Shown: piece by piece, positions 59,201 through 64,000 of the stretch | How the letters are laid out: every line of letters begins with the position of its first letter | How positions within the stretch are numbered: position 1 is the stretch's first letter | Assembly (NCBI GenBank): GCA_018105865.1 | Contig: CM030865.1 | Span: 3,421,716 to 3,485,715 of the forward strand | Length of the DNA: 64,000 nt | Direction: 5' to 3' | From: Metaphire vulgaris | Lineage: Eukaryota; Annelida; Clitellata; Crassiclitellata; Megascolecidae | Position numbers and translations under genes: made by a program | Notes under the pieces: model-generated | The model's database searches: none | What the model was told of the DNA's origin: nothing | The model's input: the letters and a program-made list of their open reading frames with translations, nothing else

Positions 59201-59439
59201 CGACTATATGATTCACCTTCTCCATTCTTTCTGGTTTTAGAACAATATTCTGTAAAACTGTCATTGTTCTCATCAGGATTCAGAGTCTCCACATCTGTGA
59301 TAATTGAATCTTGATCACTATAATATAATTCTTCATTTTTCTTCTTCTTAATCCTTCTTATCATAGCCAATTTATCAGCCAGTGTGCAGGTGACCCTGAG
59401 CTGAATACCTTCAGTACCCATAACGTCATCTGGAGAAAC
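52500..59439 (-). CDS. Gene X-B: paralogue/allele of gene X with amplified acidic exons
   Basis: Same architecture as gene X-A: acidic exon (59217-59439), phase 1-1 exons at 58512, 57733, 57063, 56296 and 55215 (plus a decayed one near 57852), hydrophobic exon (54796-54873), ectodomain exon (53858-54139) and terminal exon (52500-52573, TAG). The symmetric exons share the core (D/N)..K.(S/N).D..(I)EN(G)N...G(D/E).MSLSG, so any number can be spliced without loss of frame. The last exon ends VVVVLVAVLAVHIFLWCCLR AFM. Function unknown; probably secreted or membrane-anchored. Confidence 0.6.
53858..54139 (-). CDS. Gene X-B cysteine-containing ectodomain exon
   Basis: 282 nt, phase 1-1, acceptor ttgtag, donor G|gtttgt. 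TLLVNTTLEYGEIFSFMCPI, YSWLQVKCFEDGRSCNITIT, AGVDTPKCFVCL. Two residues longer than copy A and about 20 substitutions; the NTT and NIT glycosylation sites and five cysteines are kept. Confidence 0.65.
54370..54607. mobile_element. TTAA MITE with second TTAA element inserted at its end (copy B)
   Basis: 54370-54449 corresponds to 9119-9198. Copy B then carries an extra 160 bp ending cagtgctcgacgtgttaa, whose ends match as inverted repeats (TTAACACGTCGAGC type). The extra piece is absent from copy A. Confidence 0.5.
54796..54873 (-). CDS. Gene X-B signal-peptide-like exon
   Basis: 78 nt, phase 1-1, acceptor ctttcag, donor G|gtaagt. YALIFVMLLYVSGGKCAAID SYYCNG; 11 of 26 residues differ from copy A while both flanking introns are nearly unchanged. 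Confidence 0.6.
55215..55304 (-). CDS. Gene X-B symmetric exon 5
   Basis: 90 nt, phase 1-1, acceptor gttgacag, donor G|gtgtgt. EVKKSTNVRFRNGNTGAENH KAGKGMPLR. Closest to the single exon of copy A (10618-10701), so this is probably the ancestral position. Confidence 0.5.
55900..56210 (+). mobile_element. LINE/SINE 3'-end fragment in gene X-B intron
   Basis: Ends with cagcgctatataaattgtcc and an (ATA)n tail. Present in the X-B amplified region only. Confidence 0.4.
56296..56388 (-). CDS. Gene X-B symmetric exon 4
   Basis: 93 nt, phase 1-1, acceptor ttaacag, donor G|gtgtga. DEVKENADVGIENGNDEPGN RKTGDEMSLS. Confidence 0.5.
57063..57158 (-). CDS. Gene X-B symmetric exon 3
   Basis: 96 nt, phase 1-1, acceptor ttaacag, donor G|gtgtgg. 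NGVKKRSDVGIENGNDVGIG NGKAGDGMSLS; the short unit VGIxNGN is itself repeated inside the exon. Confidence 0.5.
57733..57810 (-). CDS. Gene X-B symmetric exon 2
   Basis: 78 nt, phase 1-1, acceptor tacaacag, donor C|gtaagg. HEIKKSADGSTEVGRVEPGD EMSLS. Confidence 0.45.
57852..57924 (-). pseudogene. Gene X-B symmetric exon, decayed donor
   Basis: Acceptor ttaacag and EDKVEKSADVGSESDKGGEG MFLH are retained, but the donor that reads CGTG|gtgtg in its sisters is CATGTTGAG, leaving no phase-1 GT. Probably skipped. Confidence 0.4.
58059..58449. mobile_element. Foldback MITE, same family (gene X-B intron)
   Basis: Third copy with ends ggctgtccattaattatgtc / aattaatggacagc; not present in block A. Confidence 0.68.
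58512..58586 (-). CDS. Gene X-B symmetric exon 1 (GC donor)
   Basis: 75 nt, phase 1-1. NNVQVTNRSTQFGRGKAGDG MSLS; contains glycosylation motif NRS. The donor reads TCAG|gcgtgg, a GC site where sister exons have gtgtg. Confidence 0.45.
59217..59439 (-). CDS. Gene X-B acidic/basic first visible exon
   Basis: 223 nt, acceptor gttgtaag uncertain, donor G|gtgaat. VSPDDVMGTEGIQLRVTCTL then a Lys-rich RRIKKKKNEE stretch where copy A is acidic, and SKTRKNGEG at the end as in copy A. Confidence 0.5.
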
Positions 59440-59966
59440 CTTACAACACAGCAGCAAGATAAACAAATTTCAATGATTCACAAGAGCATATGCAGAGTAT
59501 AATCATCGTCTATAAGCAATGGCGGGAAGTATACCAGGTGTTATGGGTCTGATCTGCTTACTTACTTTGTATCTAGATTCAGAGTCTTTGGTTTTGACTC
59601 TGAAGCTCTTCCGCTTTGACAATTGGACTGTTACGTCGAAATAAATAAAATTTGATACAATATCAACCGAAAGCTCGTTTATTTTACTTACTACATCGCG
59701 CCCTGAGCCTCCAACACAGGGAAAAGAGCAGAAGGAAGACCAAAGAGGATGCTATTGGATTTGGATGATGAAGACAGATGCACAGCAACGCAGCAACACA
59801 AAAAGAAGAGGCAAGACACAGAGAGGAATCGAAACAATGGAGCCCTGAACCTTTCCCAGGACAGAGAAGCTGATGATGAAGATGATGATGATGCAAACTA
59901 TTTGGAAATTAATGCACTTTTAAGCAACTTCTTGTCACAACTTTCAAAAAATACAAAAAGTGAAAA

Positions 59967-59998
<32 letters not shown>

Positions 59999-60296
59999 TA
60001 ACAGAAAAGCTTACACCTCTTCATATATTCAGTGATCAACAGATCCTTCAATTTTATCCGACAACAAGCCACAAAATTGAGATGAATGAAACAAAATTTC
60101 AGCTTAGATATAAAAATTGACGAGTCACACCCATCCTTTACTCAACATGTCAGCTGCTAAATACAACTATATAATTAATTATTAAAAGCAAAAATTGATT
60201 TAACATGCACCTCAGAAATTCAGTATATCAACTGAATGCAACAATTTAATAATGCTACTTTTGAAAATTTCTAAAAATCTACCTTTGAGAACAATC

Positions 60297-60411
60297 CCAG
60301 AGAAGAGCGTACTTGAAATGAGGAGTAACAGTCCTCGATGTAGTAGGACTCTATTGATCCATAAAGTGACCAATTGGCTTTGTCGTTGTTCCAACTGAAA
60401 ACAATATAGTT
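60297..60411 (-). pseudogene. Orphan WWE1-like exon fragment
   Basis: Flanked by gttttcag and AAAG|gtagat. Reads [25 protein letters not shown], clearly related to WWE1 of Deltex ([25 protein letters not shown]), then loses similarity. No second WWE or RING nearby. It is followed at 60421-60505 and 60842-60890 by sequence matching Deltex intron 2 (2236-2355), so it is a rearranged remnant of a third Deltex copy. Confidence 0.6.
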
Positions 60412-60509
60412 GGTAGAATTTGAAACGTTTCACTCAACAGTCAGCTGCACATATCTTCAGATATAAAAGATAAAGATTTTATATTGAATTCAATAGTCAC
60501 ATACAAGTG

Positions 60510-60833
60510 CAGTGGCATAGCCAGGATTTCCAGAAGGGGGGTTTTGGTTTTGACCATAGCCAACTTTTGAAAAATCTTGACAAGCAAAAAGGTCATCATA
60601 TAGATCTAAATATCCTGTCTTTCCTTCTAAAATTTTTCTTTTCAGATGTTGACAAGCAAAAAAAGGTCATCATGCCTATGGTGCTTGAAAAATTTTGGTC
60701 AGCAGCCCCAAGTGGAGTTTTGACCTTCAAAACCGCGTCCGAAAATTTAAAATGCATGGAAACACATAAAACAATTTTTTCGTCGGCACCCAAGGGGGGT
60801 TTTAACCCCCAAACCCCCTTGGCTATGCCACTG
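60510..60833. mobile_element. hAT-like MITE splitting the Deltex-remnant
   Basis: Ends CAGTGGCATAGCCAGG / CTTGGCTATGCCACTG, perfect 8-bp duplication tacaagtg (60502-60509 and 60834-60841). It interrupts sequence homologous to Deltex intron 2. Confidence 0.78.
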
Positions 60834-61342
60834 TACAAGTGTATCTCATTATCTCTATCTTGAGATTCCAGAACATGCATATCTGTTTGTTACGGTAGTG
60901 TTAAATAGTGCCATTACGTCAAATCAACACGCTTATGAATAAAATCGGACGTCACCATCTCAGATATCGATGACAATTGGCACAATTGTTCATCCCCACG
61001 CGGCCACGCCTACCGGTAATGTTGGAAACCATAATATTAGAGTTTTGGGTCAACCCATGTCCAAACTATGGGTCATGAAAGTTTGTTTGACCCGCACCAA
61101 CTCGTGACAGTAAAACTGTAATATCTTCACTTCTGTGATAGCTAGAGACATGATCCATGATCTTTGCACCAAACTCTTTTGATGCAAGAGCTTTTTGAAA
61201 GATCTTTCTGAACAAATAAACAGGTACACCAAGAGTTGAAAGCCAACAGAAGCAATCATAGCACATAATTTGACATTTCAACAATTGTGTATTCAACAGT
61301 ATTTATGATTTTATTTGTGGATAAGTATTACATTGTAAGGAA

Positions 61343-62402
61343 TTAACCCGTTCCCGGGCAACGCCGCCTATAAACGGCGGCAAAAAACCATATGCTAAAG
61401 GGTAACACCGTCTTAAAACGGTGCGCCACATAACCATCGGACATTGCAGTTTTAAACCGCTCCGGGACCCCTGGAGTAACTTTTCGATTTAGTTTACTAT
61501 CCATTCGATAGATGGCAGCACTTTCTTCGCTGTTACTGACTATATAAGCAAAAGAACTAGTCATTGATCGTCCAAATACTGGGATTTTGCGTTGAAATGC
61601 CTTGAAAAATCTCAAGTATGAGGTTTGAAAAATCATAACTCTGCGAATTTTGGCCCGATCTTCAAAATTTTTGCACTATTATGTTCCAATTACATCGCCC
61701 TAAAACTTTCGCGCTCATAGTTGGGAGGTCACCGCTGAAAATTTTTTGCTATTGCGCTTTGAAATTTTTTTGGGGGGATGGTTCCGATTTTCGGCTGTAG
61801 AGTGGACCTACCCCCAAAATTTTCTTTTTTTGCACGCATGGTTCGAAAGAGCAATAAAAATGCTAAACAACGGTGCAAACCGCATCTTTCTAGCTTCTAT
61901 ATAGCCTGAAATATACTGAGTTGTTCGGTTTTTCAGATTGAAAATCTGTTCGCAAAATTGTCATTTCTTCGAGCAATGAGTAATATTGTTTGAAAAAGCA
62001 TAAATACTCCAAATTTTGTCCAATCTTCAAAATTTTTGCATTATTCTGTTCCAATTACACCTCTTTACAATGTTCTCGCTCACAGTTTGGGGGTTACCGC
62101 GGAAAAAATTTTGCTATTGGGCTTGGAACAAAATTTGACCAAAATGTTGGGGAGGGGTTCTATTTTGGGCTGTAGGGTGGACCCTACCCCCAAAATTTCC
62201 TTCTTTGGCACGGATGGTTCGAAAGAGCAATAAAAATGCTAAACAACGGTGCAAACCGCATCTTTATAGCTTCTATGTAGCCTGAAATATAATAAGTTTA
62301 AAACTTGTATGTTCACATTTTCACACGAACGCCTTTCCCCCCAAATTAAATACCCCGATTGGGGACGACTTGAAAAAATTAAATCCCCCTGCAACGGGTT
62401 AA
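61343..62402. mobile_element. piggyBac-like non-autonomous element (1.06 kb)
   Basis: Flanked by TTAA (61343-61346, 62399-62402) with inverted ends CCCGTT..GG.. / ..CTGCAACGGG. Just inside the left end are two perfect small hairpins, GCCGCC-tataaa-CGGCGGC and CACCGT-cttaaa-ACGGTG. The interior holds a diverged tandem duplication, 61660-61920 and 62016-62295. No transposase recognised. Confidence 0.6.
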
Positions 62403-62811
62403 TGGTGAAACGTTTAGAGTGGGCACTTTTATAGATTTTATGCAATGATTAAAAGAATATCAGCCCCAATGCAAAATCGCAATTAAAACATTCCTGTTCA
62501 ACATTGCATTCACTAAGTGACTGAGCCAATTTAGTTTGCCAGTGACATCTTAGACAAATCTGTGACAGTTTACCTTACATTTAACAGTATTTTTCTTTGT
62601 GTTTTCAATTTAATAAACCGCACCCAATACAGCACTTTGCAAAATATCCCCAATACATAAACAAGCTCTAGCAAAAGATGGAGCTCAACAGCATTGCACA
62701 GTGCATGAATGCATGATGAACACAAATCTATTCAATAATAATAATGTGATTTTAAGTGGTTTAGGAGGCTAAGTAAGCCTGTGTGAAAACCACTGATGTA
62801 ACCATCTGCAT

Positions 62812-64000
62812 TCAATAACCTAGTTTATCTAGATAGCCTTTGAATCCGTTCACTGTTTCAACTGTCACTCCCACCTCGTCCAAACTGTTCCATTTGTCCA
62901 CAACCCTTGCACTAAAAAAGTTTTTCTTTCTTGGACCAACCCTCTGCTTAAACAATTTGCACTTGTGGCCTCTTGTGCTGCTATAGTGTGCCAATGTAAA
63001 GAATCGATCATATAGCACATCTACTTTCCCAGTCATTATTTTGTATGTTTCTATCAAATCCCCTCTCTCTCTTCTCCTTTCCAATGTTGTCAGTCCACAA
63101 TATTGAAGTCTTTTTTCGTAGCTTAAATTATGGCACCCATTGACCATCTTCGTTGCTCGTCTTTGCACTTTTCTAAAAGTTCTATATCTTTTTCAAGAAT
63201 GGATTCCAAGCCTGAACACAGTATTCCAGATGAGGCCTTACTAATGACTTATAAAGTTTAATGATTATCTCTTTGTCACGACTCACAATTGTCCTTTTCA
63301 CCATTCCCAACATTTGGTTTCCCTTTTTTGCTGCCTCCATGCATTGGTGAGATGGATTCATACTTCTATGGGTGATTATCCCCAAGTCTCTTTCTTTTCT
63401 GTTGTGGTTAGAACCTTCCCCCTAAAGAATATTCATTACCATTATTAGACTTCCCAACATGCATTACAGAACATTTATCAATATTGAAAAGCATCTGCCA
63501 GTCCACAGACCACTGAAACAATTTCCTTAGATCTTCTTGTAAAATTTTTGCATCATCCTCCGAGTCTATATTTCTGCATAACTTTGTGTCATCGGCAAAC
63601 TTTGAAATTTTGGACAGTAATCCTTCATCGATATCATTTATATATATTAGAAAAAGTAATGGCCCAAGCACTGAGCCCTGAGGCACTCCACTGATAACTC
63701 TTGCCCATTGCGAATGGCCTCCCCTAATGCCAACCTTCTGTCTTCTTCCCTTCAACCAATTTTCAATCCATCTGAGAATATTGCCCTTATTCCACAGGAC
63801 TTCAGTTTGGCAGCCAGCCTTATATGGGGTACTTTATCAAAAGCTTTGGCAAAATCTAAATATATTATGTCTACTCCCTTGCCCTTGTCTAGATTATCAA
63901 AACCTCCTCCAGAAAGTCCAACAGGTTGGTCAGGCATGAACGCCCCTTTGTAAATCCATGCTGACTATCTTTAACAATTTTATGCCTAGTCAAATGTTCC
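62812..64000 (-). mobile_element. CR1/L2-like non-LTR retrotransposon, reverse transcriptase 3' half
   Basis: Reads off the right edge. In order on the minus strand: QHGFTKGRSCLTNLL-type RT motif near 63950, YLDFAKAFDKVPH, GVPQGSVLGPLLFLIYINDI, FADDTK (catalytic FADD), a LEYCVQAWNPFLKK block and a C-terminal [36 protein letters not shown] segment with stop near 62812. Several frame changes between blocks show it is dead. Confidence 0.88.

Larger units (their letters stand above)
46069..60250. repeat. Duplicated block B (Deltex 5' half + gene X)
   Basis: Second copy of 1-13450, starting tttccaatttttccggtctt at 46069, same orientation. Length differences come from private transposon insertions (46408, 47187, 54447, 58059) and from amplification of about 0.8-1 kb units carrying the symmetric gene X exon. 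Confidence 0.85.

Noticed and set aside
59749..60120. Asp-rich open frame (DDEDDDDAN..THTHTHTH)
   Set aside because: Overlaps a CA microsatellite and a degraded retroelement tail that also occurs, broken, at 11970-12100.
61343..61636. 97-codon open frame at the left end of the TTAA element
   Set aside because: No recognisable domain, and it runs through the terminal hairpins; treated as non-coding element sequence.

Overview
The window is animal nuclear DNA: AT-rich, full of microsatellites, short foldback transposons and truncated retroposons, with genes split into short exons by GT-AG introns. Most exons are on the minus strand. Three genes are recognisable: a ryanodine receptor (RyR), a Deltex-type E3 ubiquitin ligase and a neurotrophin. 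A neurotrophin outside vertebrates points to an invertebrate deuterostome, most likely an echinoderm. That is inference; nothing here fixes the species.

Layout, left to right. 1-13.4 kb (block A): Deltex exons 3, 2 and 1, then a five-exon gene of unknown family, here called gene X-A. 16.1-33.9 kb: the last 18 coding exons of RyR, from the cytosolic segment before the membrane domain to the stop. 34378-34477: exactly 100 N, a scaffold join. 35.2-36.0 kb: the neurotrophin, plus strand. 38.2-50.9 kb: a complete ten-exon Deltex gene (795 codons; splice phases close throughout), tail to tail with the neurotrophin. 52.5-59.4 kb: gene X-B. 60.3 kb: an isolated third WWE-like exon. 61.3-62.4 kb: a TTAA-flanked element. 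62.8 kb to the right edge: a CR1/L2-like retrotransposon on the minus strand.

The main structural fact is that 1-13.4 kb and 46069-60.2 kb are two collinear copies of one locus (Deltex 5' half plus gene X). They are either a tandem duplication or two haplotypes laid end to end across the N gap. The RyR gene stops dead at the gap: its upstream exons are absent and another same-strand gene sits where they should be. This makes the join suspect. The simplest true order would be neurotrophin, Deltex, gene X, RyR.

The most unusual biology is gene X. Its introns are nearly identical between the copies, while the exons for its cysteine-containing, N-glycosylated ectodomain differ heavily and almost only at amino-acid-changing positions. 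Copy B has also amplified a short phase 1-1 exon from one to about six. This looks like a fast-evolving surface or secreted recognition protein. Its function is unknown.

Exon coordinates come from reading splice signals, phase continuity and protein similarity by eye; no alignment or search was run.
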